Positions 36,563 through 45,761 of a DNA stretch of 64,000 nucleotides are shown in pieces. The notes below the pieces were generated by a model. The model was not told the origin of the DNA and made no database searches. It worked only from the letters and a program-made list of their open reading frames with translations. The stretch covers positions 44,270-108,269 of the forward strand of contig NZ_FUYX01000016.1 in NCBI RefSeq assembly GCF_900168195.1, read 5' to 3'. How positions within the stretch are numbered: position 1 is the stretch's first letter; every line of letters starts with the position of its first letter. The DNA comes from Allobosea thiooxidans. GTDB taxonomy: Bacteria > Pseudomonadota > Alphaproteobacteria > Rhizobiales > Beijerinckiaceae. The position numbers and the translations under genes were made by a program.

Positions 36563-37887
36563 TGGGCGAGCGCATCATCAAGCTGCCGGATGTCGGCGAG
36601 GGCATCGCGGAGGCGGAACTCGTCGAGTGGCACGTCAAGGTCGGCGACATCGTCCGCGAGGACGACCTGATCGCGGCCGTGATGACCGACAAGGCGACGG
36701 TCGAGATTCCCTCGCCGGTCGAGGGCGAGGTCACCTGGGTCGGCGCCGAGGTCGGCGACACCGTCGCGATCGGCTCGGCGCTGGTGAAGCTCAAGGTTGC
36801 GGGGGAGGGCGGCGCGGCAGAGCAATCCGCCGCGGACGAGGACGCACAAGAAGCCCCGGCCGAACGATCAGCCGCGCCGCCGGCCCCGGACAAGGCAGAG
36901 CAGCCGGCCGCCGCGGCCACTCCCGTCAAGCCGGCCGCGCCTCCGCCTCCGCCGCCGAAGCCCATGCCGATGCCGGCGCGCGCCAGCGCCGCCCCCGCCC
37001 AGCGCCGCGCGCCGGGCGAGAAGCCGCTGGCCTCGCCGGCTGTGCGCCTGAAGGCGCGCGAGGCCGGGGTCGATCTGCGCCAGGTCCAGGGTACGGGTCC
37101 TGCCGGCCGCATCACCCATCAGGATATCGACGCCTTCCTGCTGCGTGGCCCGGAGCCGGCTCGCGGTGGCGGGCTCGTCGAGCAGAGCGCCATCACCGAG
37201 GTCAAAATCGTCGGCCTGCGTCGTCGCATCGCCGAGAAGATGGCGCTGTCGAAGTCGCGCATTCCGCACATCACGATCGTCGAGGAGATCAACGTCTCGC
37301 CGCTGGAGGATCTGCGCGCGACGCTGAACAAGAAGCCGACGCCGGAGCGGCCGAAGCTGACGCTCCTGCCCTTCCTGATGCGTGCCATGGTCAAGGCGCT
37401 AGCCGAGCAGCCGGCGCTGAACGCGCTTTATGACGACGAGGCCGGCATCGTGCGCCAGCATGCCGCGATCAATATCGGCATCGCCACGCAGACGCCGACC
37501 GGCCTGATCGTGCCGGTCGTCAAGCATGCCGAGGCGCGCGATCTCTGGGGCTGCGGCATCGAGCTCGCCCGCCTCGCCGAGCGCGGCCGCGACGGCACCG
37601 CGACCCGCGACGAGCTGACCGGCTCGACGATCACCATCACCTCGCTGGGGGCGCTCGGCGGCATCGCCACGACGCCGGTGATCAACTATCCGGAGGTCGC
37701 CATCGTCGGCGTCAACAAGATGGTGGTCAGGCCCGTCTGGGACGGCACCACCTTCGTGCCGCGCAAGATGATGAACCTCTCCTCCAGCTTCGACCACCGC
37801 GTGATCGACGGCTGGGATGCCGCCGTTTTTGTGCAGCGGCTGAAGGAGCTGCTGGAGAACCCGGCCACGCTCTTCGTGGACATCTGA
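36562..37887 (+). CDS. bkdB: Branched-chain 2-oxoacid dehydrogenase E2 (dihydrolipoamide acyltransferase)
   Basis: 441 residues. One N-terminal lipoyl domain with the lipoylated lysine K44 ([12 protein letters not shown]), a long Ala/Pro-rich linker (about 85-150), a peripheral subunit-binding domain ([37 protein letters not shown]) and a catalytic acyltransferase core ending in [14 protein letters not shown] with the HxxxD active site. Core of the complex; transfers the acyl group to CoA. Start overlaps the E1 beta stop. Confidence 0.97.
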   Translation: MGERIIKLPDVGEGIAEAELVEWHVKVGDIVREDDLIAAVMTDKATVEIPSPVEGEVTWVGAEVGDTVAIGSALVKLKVAGEGGAAEQSAADEDAQEAPAERSAAPPAPDKAEQPAAAATPVKPAAPPPPPPKPMPMPARASAAPAQRRAPGEKPLASPAVRLKAREAGVDLRQVQGTGPAGRITHQDIDAFLLRGPEPARGGGLVEQSAITEVKIVGLRRRIAEKMALSKSRIPHITIVEEINVSPLEDLRATLNKKPTPERPKLTLLPFLMRAMVKALAEQPALNALYDDEAGIVRQHAAINIGIATQTPTGLIVPVVKHAEARDLWGCGIELARLAERGRDGTATRDELTGSTITITSLGALGGIATTPVINYPEVAIVGVNKMVVRPVWDGTTFVPRKMMNLSSSFDHRVIDGWDAAVFVQRLKELLENPATLFVDI

Positions 37888-37896
37888 GGGCGCGCC

Positions 37897-39297
37897 ATGA
37901 CGGACATCACCTGCAAGATCCTCGTCATCGGCGCCGGCCCGGGCGGCTATGTCTGTGCCATCCGCGCCGGCCAGCTCGGCCTCGACACCGTCATCGTCGA
38001 GAGCACCAAGCTCGGCGGTTCTTGCCTCAATGTCGGCTGCATTCCCTCAAAGGCGATGATCCATGTCGCCGAGGAATTCGAGAAGGCGGCCGAGGCCGCC
38101 GCCGGCAAGACGCCTTTCGGCCTGACGGTTTCCCAGCCGACGCTCGATCTCAAGCAGGCCGTCGCCTGGAAGGACGGCATCGTCCAGCGCCTCAACAACG
38201 GCGTCGCCGGGCTGTTGCGCAAGGCCAAGGTCAACAAGATCCTTCATGGCCGTGCCCGCTTCCGCGACGGCAAGACCGTCGTGGTCGAGACCGAGACCGG
38301 GCCGAAGACGGTCCATGCCGAGGCCATCGTCATCGCCACGGGCTCCGCGCCGGTGGAACTGCCCTTCCTGCCCTTCGGCGGCAACGTCATCTCCTCGACC
38401 GGAGCGCTGGCGCTGACCGAAGTGCCGAAGCGGCTCGTCGTGGTCGGCGGCGGCTATATCGGGCTCGAACTCGGCACTGCCTTCGCCCGGATGGGCAGCA
38501 AGGTCACGGTGGTCGAAGCGCAGGACCGTATCCTGCCGCTCTACGACGCCGAGCTCACCGGCCCGGTCTCGAAGCGCCTGACCGCGCTCGGCGTCGAGGT
38601 GCTGACCGGCGCCAAGGCGCTGGGCCTGACAGCCAAGGGCGACGGCCTGCGCATCGAGACGTCGGACGGCAAGGAGCGCAGCCTGCCGGCCGACAAGATC
38701 CTGGTCACGGTCGGCCGCAAGCCCGTCACCGATGGCCTCGGTCTTGAAAACCTCGTGCTCGACATGGATGGCCGTTTCATCCGCATCGGCGAGCGTTGCG
38801 AGACGACGATGCGCGGCATCTATGCCATCGGCGACGTCACGGGCGAACCCATGCTCGCCCACCGCGCCATGGCGCAGGGGGAAATGGTCGCGGAGATCGT
38901 CGCCGGCCTGCCGCGCGCCTGGGACAAGCGCTGCATTCCGGCGATCTGCTTCACCGATCCCGAGATCGTCTCGGTCGGCCTCTCGCCGGACGAGGCCAAG
39001 CGCGCGGGCCATGAGCTGAAGATCGGCCAGTTCCCCTTCGCAGCCAATGGCCGCGCCATGACCCGCCATGGCGAAGCCGGCTTCGTGCGCGTCGTCGCGC
39101 AGGCCGGCAGCGAGCTGGTGCTGGGCATCCAGGCGGTGGGGCAGGGCGTCTCGGAATTGTCGGCGGCCTTTGGGCTCGCGATCGAGATGGGCGCGACCTT
39201 GCAGGACATCGCCGGCACGATCCACGCTCACCCGACGCTCGGCGAAGCCTTCCCCGAGGCCGCGATGAAGGCGCTGGGCCACGCGCTGCATATCTGA
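37897..39297 (+). CDS. lpdA: Dihydrolipoamide dehydrogenase (E3)
   Basis: 466 residues. FAD motif GAGPGG near residue 12, redox disulfide GGSCLNVGCIPSKA (C43, C48), NAD motif GGGYIGLELG, FAD motif IYAIGDV and the C-terminal HAHPTLGE with the catalytic His-Glu pair. Reoxidises the lipoyl group of E2 with NAD+. Nine bases after E2; last gene of bkd. A family B repeat follows. Confidence 0.97.
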   Translation: MTDITCKILVIGAGPGGYVCAIRAGQLGLDTVIVESTKLGGSCLNVGCIPSKAMIHVAEEFEKAAEAAAGKTPFGLTVSQPTLDLKQAVAWKDGIVQRLNNGVAGLLRKAKVNKILHGRARFRDGKTVVVETETGPKTVHAEAIVIATGSAPVELPFLPFGGNVISSTGALALTEVPKRLVVVGGGYIGLELGTAFARMGSKVTVVEAQDRILPLYDAELTGPVSKRLTALGVEVLTGAKALGLTAKGDGLRIETSDGKERSLPADKILVTVGRKPVTDGLGLENLVLDMDGRFIRIGERCETTMRGIYAIGDVTGEPMLAHRAMAQGEMVAEIVAGLPRAWDKRCIPAICFTDPEIVSVGLSPDEAKRAGHELKIGQFPFAANGRAMTRHGEAGFVRVVAQAGSELVLGIQAVGQGVSELSAAFGLAIEMGATLQDIAGTIHAHPTLGEAFPEAAMKALGHALHI

Positions 39298-39320
39298 GCA
39301 GGCCGCCTACGGATTCACGA

Positions 39321-39436
39321 GCCCCCATCCTGAGGAGCGCCGCAGGCACGTCTCGAAGGATGTTCAAGATGGTTCCGAGCCTCTTGGAGCATCCTTCGAG
39401 GCGCAAGCCATCGGCTTGCTCCTCAGGATGAGGGCT
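39321..39436. repeat. Intergenic palindromic repeat, family B (copy 2)
   Basis: CATCCTGAGGAGC at the left pairs with GCTCCTCAGGATG at the right; inner CGTCTCGAAGGATG pairs imperfectly with CATCCTTCGAGGCG. Placed after the bkd operon. Confidence 0.88.
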
Positions 39437-39491
39437 GAAATCGGGAACTGCTCCAAAGACCCGCGACCGATCCGCGCAGGCAGTCAGCTAA

Positions 39492-39521
39492 GATGCATAC
39501 AATATTGACATTGTCCGCATC
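39492..39521. promoter_or_regulatory. Dyad upstream of the DUF983 gene
   Basis: Symmetric element with outer arms GATGC (39492-39496)/GCATC (39517-39521) and inner arms ACAAT (39499-39503)/ATTGT (39510-39514), 56 bases before the DUF983 start. It is AT-rich in a GC-rich setting. The 9-mer GCATACAAT also occurs in the GntR control region at 14359. Regulator unknown. Confidence 0.4.
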
Positions 39522-39577
39522 GAGGATGATTTGAGGGACGACGTCGATCGAACGGCGCCGCCCCGAGGAGAATCTCC

Positions 39578-39985
39578 ATGTCCGGCGAGCAATGGCCGCC
39601 ACTCTCTCCGCTCCAGACCGGCCTGCGCGGCCGCTGCCCGCGTTGCGGGCAGGGCAAGATGTTCGAGAGCTTCCTGAAGCTGAAGCCGAAATGCGAGAAT
39701 TGCGGGCTGGACTATTCCTTCGCCGATCCCGCCGACGGTCCGGCTTTCTTCGTGATGATGTTCGTCTGCATCCCGGCTGCGGCTTTTCCACTCTGGCTGG
39801 AGCTGACCTACAACCCGCCGAGCTGGGTACATCTGGTCACGACACTGCCGTTGATCCTGCTGACCTGTATTCCACCGCTGCAGCCGCTCAAGGGCTGGCT
39901 GATCGCCTCGCAGTTCTTCCATAAGGCCGAGGAAGGCCGGCTCGCCCGCCCGACGCCGCAGGACAAGCCGGTCGCCTCGAACTGA
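39578..39985 (+). CDS. DUF983 family membrane protein
   Basis: 135 residues. Two zinc-ribbon-like CxxC pairs at the N-terminus (C20/C23 in GRCPRCGQGKMF and C39/C42 in PKCENCGLDYSF), then two hydrophobic helices (about 52-72 and 85-102). This is the standard layout of DUF983 proteins, short inner-membrane proteins often found near cytochrome oxidase genes, though none are here. Function unknown. A hairpin after the stop separates it from the convergent MocR gene. Confidence 0.92.
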   Translation: MSGEQWPPLSPLQTGLRGRCPRCGQGKMFESFLKLKPKCENCGLDYSFADPADGPAFFVMMFVCIPAAAFPLWLELTYNPPSWVHLVTTLPLILLTCIPPLQPLKGWLIASQFFHKAEEGRLARPTPQDKPVASN

Positions 39986-39993
39986 GCCCCCGA

Positions 39994-40014
39994 CCGGGCG
40001 CGCTCAGCGCCCGG
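39994..40014. terminator. Hairpin between convergent DUF983 and MocR genes
   Basis: CCGGGCGC (39994-40001) and GCGCCCGG (40007-40014) form a perfect 8-base stem with loop GCTCA. It overlaps the last codons of the MocR-type gene and would serve as a bidirectional stop; no clear T-run. Confidence 0.5.
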
Positions 40015-41395
40015 CTTCCGCGTCATCCCGGATCAGCTCGGCAAGAAGGCCGAGCGCCGCGGCGAGCCGCGCCCGCTCTGGGATCGCTCCAAGCGCGATC
40101 CGGATCGCGTCCGGCGCCCTGCCGTCGGTGCTGAAGGCTTCGGCCGCCATGACGCCAAGCCCCGCGACGCGGGCGCGCTCGATCAGGCCGCCGCGCGCCC
40201 AATGGGCGGGCAAGGGCTGCCAGACATGCAGCGCATGTGGATGGCCCCGCATCGTCTCCGGCAGCAACTCCTTCGCCAGCGCCTGCCGTTCGGCCGCCTC
40301 GCGCCGGACGCCGTCGAGCAGGTCCTTTGCCGCGCCGATCCTGATCCAATGCGCGGCCAGCGCCGTCATCAGCGGCGCCGGCATCAAGGCCGTCGCGCGC
40401 AGCGCGGTCAGGAATGCCGCGCTGTCGGCACCCTCCGGCATCACCACGAAGGCCGTGCGCAGGCCGGGCGTCAGGACCTTCGACAGGGTCGCGACATGCC
40501 ACGTGCGCTCGGGCGCGAGCGCGGCCAGCGGCGCCGGCGCATCGCCGGCGAGCGGGCTATAGGGATCGTCCTCGATCAGGATGAGGTTGCGCCGGCGGGC
40601 AACGGCCGCGAGGTCCCGACGGCGCCGCTCGGGCACAGTGATGCAAGTCGGGTTCTGCAGCGTCGGCGTCAGGGCGAACAGCCTGGCGCCATGCCGGTCG
40701 GTGGCCTCGTCGAGCGCGTCCGGCAGCGGTCCTGCCGCATCGCTTGCGACGGGGGCCATGGTGAGCCCACGCTGCCGCGCCGCGCCGATCAGGCCTGGAT
40801 AGGCGAGAGGTTCCATCAGGATCGTCTCGCCGGGCTTCGCCAGCAGCGAGAGCAGGGCATTGAGACCCGTCTGGGCGCCCGACACGACCGCGATGCGCTG
40901 CGGTGGGATTGTGCCCATGAGCGGTGCGAGCCAGGCCGCTCCGGCGGCACGCTCGGCCAGGGAGCCGGCACCGCCATGATAGTTCATCAACTGGTCTGCA
41001 TCGCTGCGCGCCAGGATCTCGGCTATGCCACGCTGCATCAGCTCGCCGAGCCGCAGCCCCTTCGGCGCCGGCGGGATCGTCATGCTGAGGTCGAGCGGAG
41101 GCCCTTCCTGCTCCTGCCGGGCCGAGATGAAGGAGCCGCGCCCCGTCACCGCGTCGATCAGCCCGCGCTCGCGCGCCTCGCCGAAGGCGCGCGTCACCGT
41201 GGTGAGATCGACCGCGAGATGTTCGGCCAGCCGGCGCTGCGGCGGCAGCCGGTCGCCGGGGCGGAGCAGGCCCGAAGTGACGGCGCGTTCGAGCTGTGCG
41301 ACGATCTGCAGGTAGCGCGGCCCCGCGGCCGGATCGAGCCGGCCGATCCAGTGAAGCGCATCGTCGCTGTCAGCGCCAGCCTGAGCCAATTCCAT
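40004..41395 (-). CDS. MocR-type GntR regulator with aminotransferase domain (PdxR-like)
   Basis: 463 residues from ATG 41395 (an ATG at 41422 is also possible). N-terminal GntR winged helix (AQLERAVTSGLLRPGDRLPPQRRLAEHLAVDLTTVTRAFGEARERGLI) joined to a fold-type I aminotransferase domain with a PLP lysine in VATLSKVLTPGLRTAF and the NPTCITVP segment. MocR proteins control PLP synthesis, GABA or taurine genes. Divergent from an Lrp gene, so the target may be itself or the Lrp gene. A true aminotransferase is less likely given the fused HTH. Confidence 0.92.
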   Translation of the reverse strand: MELAQAGADSDDALHWIGRLDPAAGPRYLQIVAQLERAVTSGLLRPGDRLPPQRRLAEHLAVDLTTVTRAFGEARERGLIDAVTGRGSFISARQEQEGPPLDLSMTIPPAPKGLRLGELMQRGIAEILARSDADQLMNYHGGAGSLAERAAGAAWLAPLMGTIPPQRIAVVSGAQTGLNALLSLLAKPGETILMEPLAYPGLIGAARQRGLTMAPVASDAAGPLPDALDEATDRHGARLFALTPTLQNPTCITVPERRRRDLAAVARRRNLILIEDDPYSPLAGDAPAPLAALAPERTWHVATLSKVLTPGLRTAFVVMPEGADSAAFLTALRATALMPAPLMTALAAHWIRIGAAKDLLDGVRREAAERQALAKELLPETMRGHPHALHVWQPLPAHWARGGLIERARVAGLGVMAAEAFSTDGRAPDAIRIALGAIPERARLAAALGLLAELIRDDAEAGR

Positions 41396-41548
41396 ACATT
41401 CCCGCGATTGTAGGTATCGCATAGCGCGGACAAGCGCTTGGCGCCAGTGGCATGCCGTTGCTGCCGGCTGGCCTCGCGGCAATGCCGGTGGTTGCGGGCT
41501 GTGGCTCCTGTAAAAGGGCGATGTCCCCCTAGGGATCGGAGACAGGGA

Positions 41549-42037
41549 ATGGCACGCCTGCGCCTCGACGCGCTCGACCGCAAGATCATCGCGGAGTTGC
41601 AGATCAATTCGCGGCTCTCGGTGCAGGACCTCGCCCACCGCATCGGGCTGTCGGCCTCGCCCTGCGCGCGCCGGATCCGCATGCTGGAGGAAGCCGGTGT
41701 CATCACCGGCTATGCCGCTATCATCGACCAGACCAAGGTCGGGCTCCCGATCAGCGTCTTCGTCTCGGTCAAGCTTGAGCGCCAGCGCGAGGATGAACTC
41801 GACCGCTTCTCGCAGGCCGTGGCGCGTTGGCCCGAGGTGGTCGACTGCTATCTGATGACCGGCCAGCGCGACTATCTGCTGCGCATCGTCGTGCGCGATC
41901 TGCCGGCCTATGAGCGCTTCCTCAAGGACAAGCTCACCCGCCTCGACGGCGTCGCCTCGATCGAGTCGAGCTTTGCGCTCGGTCAGGTGAAGCGCTCCAG
42001 CGCCCTGCCGATCGCGGCGGTGCCGGAGGAGGACTGA
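41549..42037 (+). CDS. Lrp/AsnC family transcriptional regulator
   Basis: 162 residues. HTH in LDALDRKIIAELQINSRLSVQDLAHRIGLSASPCARRIRMLEEAGVI and a RAM domain (VVDCYLMTGQRDYLLRIVVRDLPAYERFLKDKL). The start at 41549 follows a GACAGGGA ribosome site. Divergent from the MocR-type gene with a 153-base gap. Target genes unknown. Confidence 0.93.
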   Translation: MARLRLDALDRKIIAELQINSRLSVQDLAHRIGLSASPCARRIRMLEEAGVITGYAAIIDQTKVGLPISVFVSVKLERQREDELDRFSQAVARWPEVVDCYLMTGQRDYLLRIVVRDLPAYERFLKDKLTRLDGVASIESSFALGQVKRSSALPIAAVPEED

Positions 42038-42045
42038 GGTCACCC

Positions 42046-42139
42046 GTCATTCTCGGGCGCGGCGCAGCGGCGGCCCGAGAATCTCGTGACGAGAAGGCGC
42101 TGGTTTCCGAGATGCTCGGGTCAAGCCCGAGCATGACGG
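42046..42139. repeat. Intergenic palindromic repeat, family A variant (copy 7)
   Basis: GTCATTCTCGGGCGCGGC at the left and GATGCTCGGGTCAAGCCCGA-GCATGACGG at the right. A diverged version of family A, in which the last half is itself a hairpin (GCTCGGG/CCCGAGC). Between convergent Lrp and aldo/keto reductase genes. Confidence 0.7.
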
Positions 42140-42149
42140 CGCACGTGAC

Positions 42150-43172
42150 TTACCGCTCCGCCGAGGCCGCCCAGATGTTGATGCCGCCGTCGACGGCATG
42201 CTTGTCGATGGCCGCCAGTTCCTCGGGCGTGAACTCAGTGTTCTTCAGCGCCGCGACGCAATCGGTGACCTGCTCCGGCCGGCTTGCGCCGATCAGGGCC
42301 GAGGTGACGCGCCCGCCGCGCAGCACCCAGGCGATCGCCATCTGGGCGAGGCTCTGGCCGCGCGCCTTGGCGATCTCGTTCAGCGCCGCGATGCTCCTGA
42401 GATTGGCCTCGCTGAGGAAGCCGTCGCGGAAGGAGGGCGCCTTCTTGTCGGCGCGGCTGCCGGCCGGCACGCCCTTGAGATACTTGTCGGTCAGCATGCC
42501 CTGCGCCAGCGGTGAGAACACGATGGAGCCGATCCCTTCCGCGTCGAGCGTGTCGAGAAGCCTGTCCTCCTCGATCCAGCGGTTGAGCATGGAATAGCTC
42601 GGCTGGTGGATCAGGCAGGGCGTGCCCAGGCGGCGCAGGATCGCCGCCGCCTCCTGGGTGCGCTTCGAATTGTAGGAGGAAAGCCCGACATAGAGCGCCT
42701 TGCCCTGGCGGACGATGGCGTCGAGCGCGCCCATCGTCTCCTCCAGCGGCGTGTTCGGGTCGAAGCGATGCGAATAGAAGATGTCGACATAGTCGAGCTT
42801 CATCCGCTTCAGGCTCTGGTCGAGACTGGAGATCAGGTATTTGCGGCTGCCCCATTCGCCATAGGGGCCGGGCCACATCCGGTAGCCGGCCTTGGTCGAG
42901 ATCACGAGCTCGTCGCGAAGCCCGTCGAAATCCTGCCTCAGGATCTCGCCGAAGGCGGTCTCGGCCGAGCCGGGCGGCGGGCCGTAATTATTGGCGAGGT
43001 CGAAATGGGTGATGCCGAGGTCGAAGGCCGTGCGGCAGATATCGCGCATATTGGCGTGGCTGCCGGTCTCGCCGAAATTCTGCCAGAGACCGAGCGAGAG
43101 CGCCGGCAGCTGCAAGCCGCTACGACCGCACCGGTTGTAGCGCATCGCGTCATAGCGGTTCGGATTGGCCAT
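42150..43172 (-). CDS. Aldo/keto reductase (YghZ/MgrA-like)
   Basis: 340 residues. TIM-barrel NADPH oxidoreductase with the catalytic tetrad positions visible: D and Y in THFDLANNYGPPPGSAE, K in VISTKAGYRMWPGPYGEWGSRKYL, H in DIFYSHRFDPNTPLEE. The WPGPYGEWGSRKYL insertion marks the L-glyceraldehyde-3-phosphate reductase (YghZ) subgroup. Reduces aldehydes or methylglyoxal-type compounds. The start at 43172 is chosen because the longer frame continues into a repeat. Confidence 0.93.
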   Translation of the reverse strand: MANPNRYDAMRYNRCGRSGLQLPALSLGLWQNFGETGSHANMRDICRTAFDLGITHFDLANNYGPPPGSAETAFGEILRQDFDGLRDELVISTKAGYRMWPGPYGEWGSRKYLISSLDQSLKRMKLDYVDIFYSHRFDPNTPLEETMGALDAIVRQGKALYVGLSSYNSKRTQEAAAILRRLGTPCLIHQPSYSMLNRWIEEDRLLDTLDAEGIGSIVFSPLAQGMLTDKYLKGVPAGSRADKKAPSFRDGFLSEANLRSIAALNEIAKARGQSLAQMAIAWVLRGGRVTSALIGASRPEQVTDCVAALKNTEFTPEELAAIDKHAVDGGINIWAASAER

Positions 43173-43262
43173 GGCCTTTGCCTCTCGATCGATTGAATGG
43201 GTCATAAAATGAAGGCCCGGTGGCATTTGTCCACCAGGCTTCGCTTTCACCGGAGCCACGCC

Positions 43263-43355
43263 GTCATGCTCGCCCTTGTGGCGAGCATCCACGTCTTGAA
43301 CACGGGCCTGGACCAGCGAAGACGGGGATGGTCGGGGCAAGCCCGACCATGACGG
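43263..43355. repeat. Intergenic palindromic repeat, family A (copy 5)
   Basis: GTCATGCTCGCCCTTGTGGC at the left and GATGGTCGGGGCAAGCCCGA-CCATGACGG at the right. Same organisation as other family A copies, in the gap between the aldo/keto reductase and aldehyde dehydrogenase genes. Confidence 0.85.
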
Positions 43356-43391
43356 AAGCGTCTCCGTTCGATGACGCCGCAGCGAGATGCC

Positions 43392-44822
43392 TCAAGCGGC
43401 GGCGTAACCGACAGTGCCCTTGATCTCTAGGAACTCCTCGAGGCCGAAATCCGCGTATTCGCGGCCGTTGCCGGACTGCTTGTAGCCGCCGAAGGGCGCG
43501 CCGGCGTCCCAGGCCGGGTAGTTGATGTAGACATTGCCCGAGCGCATCTGCGCCGCGACCTTGCGGGCGCGCTCCTGCGAGCCGGACTGGACGTAGGAAG
43601 CCAGGCCGTAGGGCGTGTCGTTGGCGCGCGAGACCACCTCGTCGTCGCTCTTGTAGGGCAGGATCGAGAGCACGGGGCCGAAGATCTCCTCGCGGGCGAT
43701 CGTCATCTCGTCGGTGACGCCGCCGAAGACCGTCGGGCGGACATAGTAGCCGCGGTTCAGCCCTTCCGGGCGCCCCGGTCCGCCGGCGACCAGCGTCGCG
43801 CCTTCCTTGATGCCGGCCTCGATCAGGCGCTGCACCTTCTCGTACTGGGCCTCGCTGACCACCGGGCCGAGGAAGACGCCGTCGGCCGAGGGAGCGCCGA
43901 CCTTGAGCGGCTCGGCCACCTGCTTGGCGATGGCAAGCGCCTCCTCATGCAGCTTCTCCGGCACGAACATGCGGGTCGGCGCATTGCAGGACTGGCCGGA
44001 GTTGCGCATCACGCTTTCGACGCCGAGCTTCACCGACTTCTTCAGGTCGGCATCGTCGAGGATGATGTTGGCCGACTTGCCGCCGAGCTCCTGGTGCACG
44101 CGCTTGACGGTGTCCGCCGCCGCCTTGGCGACGAGGATGCCGGCGCGGGTCGAGCCGGTGAAGGAGACCATATCGACTTGCGGATGACGCGAGATCGCTT
44201 CGCCGACCGTCGGGCCGTCGCCGTTGACGAGGTTGAACACGCCCTTCGGCACGCCGGCCTCTTCCATCGCCTCGGCGAAGATGATGGCGTTGAGCGGCGC
44301 GATCTCGGAGGGCTTCAGCACCATGGTGCAGCCGGCGGCGAGCGCCGGCGCGACCTTGCACATGATCTGGTTCAGCGGCCAGTTCCACGGCGTGATCATG
44401 CCGACGACGCCGATCGGCTCCTTGGCGATCAGGGTCGTGCCGCGCAGCTCCTCGAACTCGAAGTTCTCGAGCGTCTCGATCATCTTGGCGAGATGGGCGC
44501 TGCCCATCGCAGCCTGCGCCCGGTGCGCCAGCTCCTTCGGCGCGCCCATCTCGCGCGAGAGGATGTTGGCGATGTCGTCGTAGCGCTTCTTATAGGCCTC
44601 GGCGAGGCGGCGCATCAGCGCCAGGCGCTCGGCCTTCGACGTCGCAGCGAAGGCCGGGAAGGCGGCGCGGGCGGCGGCGACGGCCTTGTCGACATCGGCC
44701 TGCTCGCCGAGCGCGATCGTGGCGAACACCTCCTCGTTCGACGGATCGACCACGCCGAGCGTGCGGCTGCCGGACGGCTTCACCCACTGGCCGTCGATGT
44801 AGAATTCGAGCTCATGTGCCAT
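43392..44822 (-). CDS. Aldehyde dehydrogenase family protein
   Basis: 476 residues. NAD(P)-dependent aldehyde oxidation. Catalytic cysteine C279 in NSGQSCNAP, general base E245 in HQELGGKS, cofactor motif FTGSTRAG and Rossmann turn PWNWPLNQ. Length and C-terminal GGYKQSGNGREYADFGLEEF fit the PF00171 betaine/aldehyde dehydrogenase group. Stand-alone gene; substrate not predictable. Confidence 0.95.
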   Translation of the reverse strand: MAHELEFYIDGQWVKPSGSRTLGVVDPSNEEVFATIALGEQADVDKAVAAARAAFPAFAATSKAERLALMRRLAEAYKKRYDDIANILSREMGAPKELAHRAQAAMGSAHLAKMIETLENFEFEELRGTTLIAKEPIGVVGMITPWNWPLNQIMCKVAPALAAGCTMVLKPSEIAPLNAIIFAEAMEEAGVPKGVFNLVNGDGPTVGEAISRHPQVDMVSFTGSTRAGILVAKAAADTVKRVHQELGGKSANIILDDADLKKSVKLGVESVMRNSGQSCNAPTRMFVPEKLHEEALAIAKQVAEPLKVGAPSADGVFLGPVVSEAQYEKVQRLIEAGIKEGATLVAGGPGRPEGLNRGYYVRPTVFGGVTDEMTIAREEIFGPVLSILPYKSDDEVVSRANDTPYGLASYVQSGSQERARKVAAQMRSGNVYINYPAWDAGAPFGGYKQSGNGREYADFGLEEFLEIKGTVGYAAA

Positions 44823-45196
44823 GGTCTGGTCTCCTGCCTCATCTTGGCCCGAGAGCGCAGGTCACCGGCCGGGAAGCGTCCGGCGATCCATGCCCCGAGC
44901 GGGAACTGTCGATGTCCAAGCGAATGGGCGGCCTCGTGCGATCATGCATCGCAGGCCGCCATCGACGCTGTATCTGACGGGGCATAACGTTAGGGGGGCG
45001 ACGCGCGCCTGTCACCTTGGCGGGAAGCGCGTTTGCGGATGGCCGCCATGCAGCGGTGCTTCTTGTCTGACGATCGATCTCACCAGCCACCCCGTCATTG
45101 CGAGGAGCGTGAGCGACGAAGCAATCCAGGGGGCCGGGTGAGATGCTCCACCCAGCCCCCTGGATTGCTTCGCTACGCTCGCAATGACGGGGTGCG
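44823..45196. other. Intergenic stretch with one family C repeat
   Basis: 374 bases upstream of the aldehyde dehydrogenase gene and downstream of the Lrp gene. Holds the family C element at 45091-45192. The remaining 270 bases show no coding pattern; the aldehyde dehydrogenase promoter is presumably here but I cannot place it. Confidence 0.6.
45091..45192. repeat. Intergenic palindromic repeat, family C (copy 2)
   Basis: CCCGTCATTGCGAG at the left pairs with CTCGCAATGACGGG at the right; inner GAAGCAATCCAGGGGGC pairs with GCCCCCTGGATTGCTTC. Best-preserved family C copy. Confidence 0.9.
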
Positions 45197-45634
45197 CTAT
45201 AGCCGCGCCTTGACGCTGCGCGGGGTCGCCAGCAGCAGGCTGGTCTCGCTGTTGGTGACGCCGGGGATCAGGCGGATGCGCCTGAGCACCTGGTCGAAGG
45301 CGATCAGGTCCGAGGTGCCGAGCTCCACCACGAGGTCCCAGTTGCCATTGGTGGTGTGGATGCTGGAGACCTCGCTGAAGCCGGAGAGCGCCGCGATCAC
45401 CGAATCCGCGGCCTGGCCGGCGATCTCGATCATGGTGATGCCGCGCACGGGCAGGTCGATCGCGTCCGAACGCAGGATCACGGTGAAGCCGATGATCTCG
45501 CCCGACTGCTCCAGCTTCTCCAGCCTTGCACGCACCGTCGCCCGCGTCAGGCCGAGATCGGCGGCGAGGTCCGAGATGCTGCGGCGCCCGTCATGGCGCA
45601 GCAGGGTGATGAGCTTGCGGTCGATATCGTCCAT
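45197..45634 (-). CDS. Lrp/AsnC family regulator, divergent from ornithine cyclodeaminase
   Basis: 145 residues. HTH in DIDRKLITLLRHDGRRSISDLAADLGLTRATVRARLEKLEQSGEI and a RAM domain. Starts at 45634; the gene for an ornithine cyclodeaminase begins 127 bases away on the opposite strand, so control of ornithine/arginine breakdown is likely. The gap holds two small palindromes (45646-45655, 45665-45672). Confidence 0.93.
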   Translation of the reverse strand: MDDIDRKLITLLRHDGRRSISDLAADLGLTRATVRARLEKLEQSGEIIGFTVILRSDAIDLPVRGITMIEIAGQAADSVIAALSGFSEVSSIHTTNGNWDLVVELGTSDLIAFDQVLRRIRLIPGVTNSETSLLLATPRSVKARL

Positions 45635-45645
45635 TGTCCGAAATG

Positions 45646-45672
45646 GATAATTATCTTCACCGATTTGATCAA
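45646..45672. promoter_or_regulatory. Palindromes in the Lrp-ocd control region
   Basis: GATAATTATC (45646-45655) and TTGATCAA (45665-45672) are perfect AT-rich palindromes, 19.5 bases centre to centre, immediately before the Lrp gene. Spacing near two helical turns fits an Lrp multimer. Binding is inferred. Confidence 0.4.
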
Positions 45673-45761
45673 TAGTGGCGTCGATCGGGTCAATTTGGCT
45701 TCTATCGACTGCCGCGAAAAACAGGTGAAATGGGTCTTTCACAAGAACAGCGCGGGGACCC

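Noticed and set aside
41404..41420. GCGAT-N7-ATCGC dyad near the MocR start as an operator
   Set aside because: Only 5-base arms and GC-rich; such pairs are expected by chance in this sequence, and the start of the gene itself is uncertain there.
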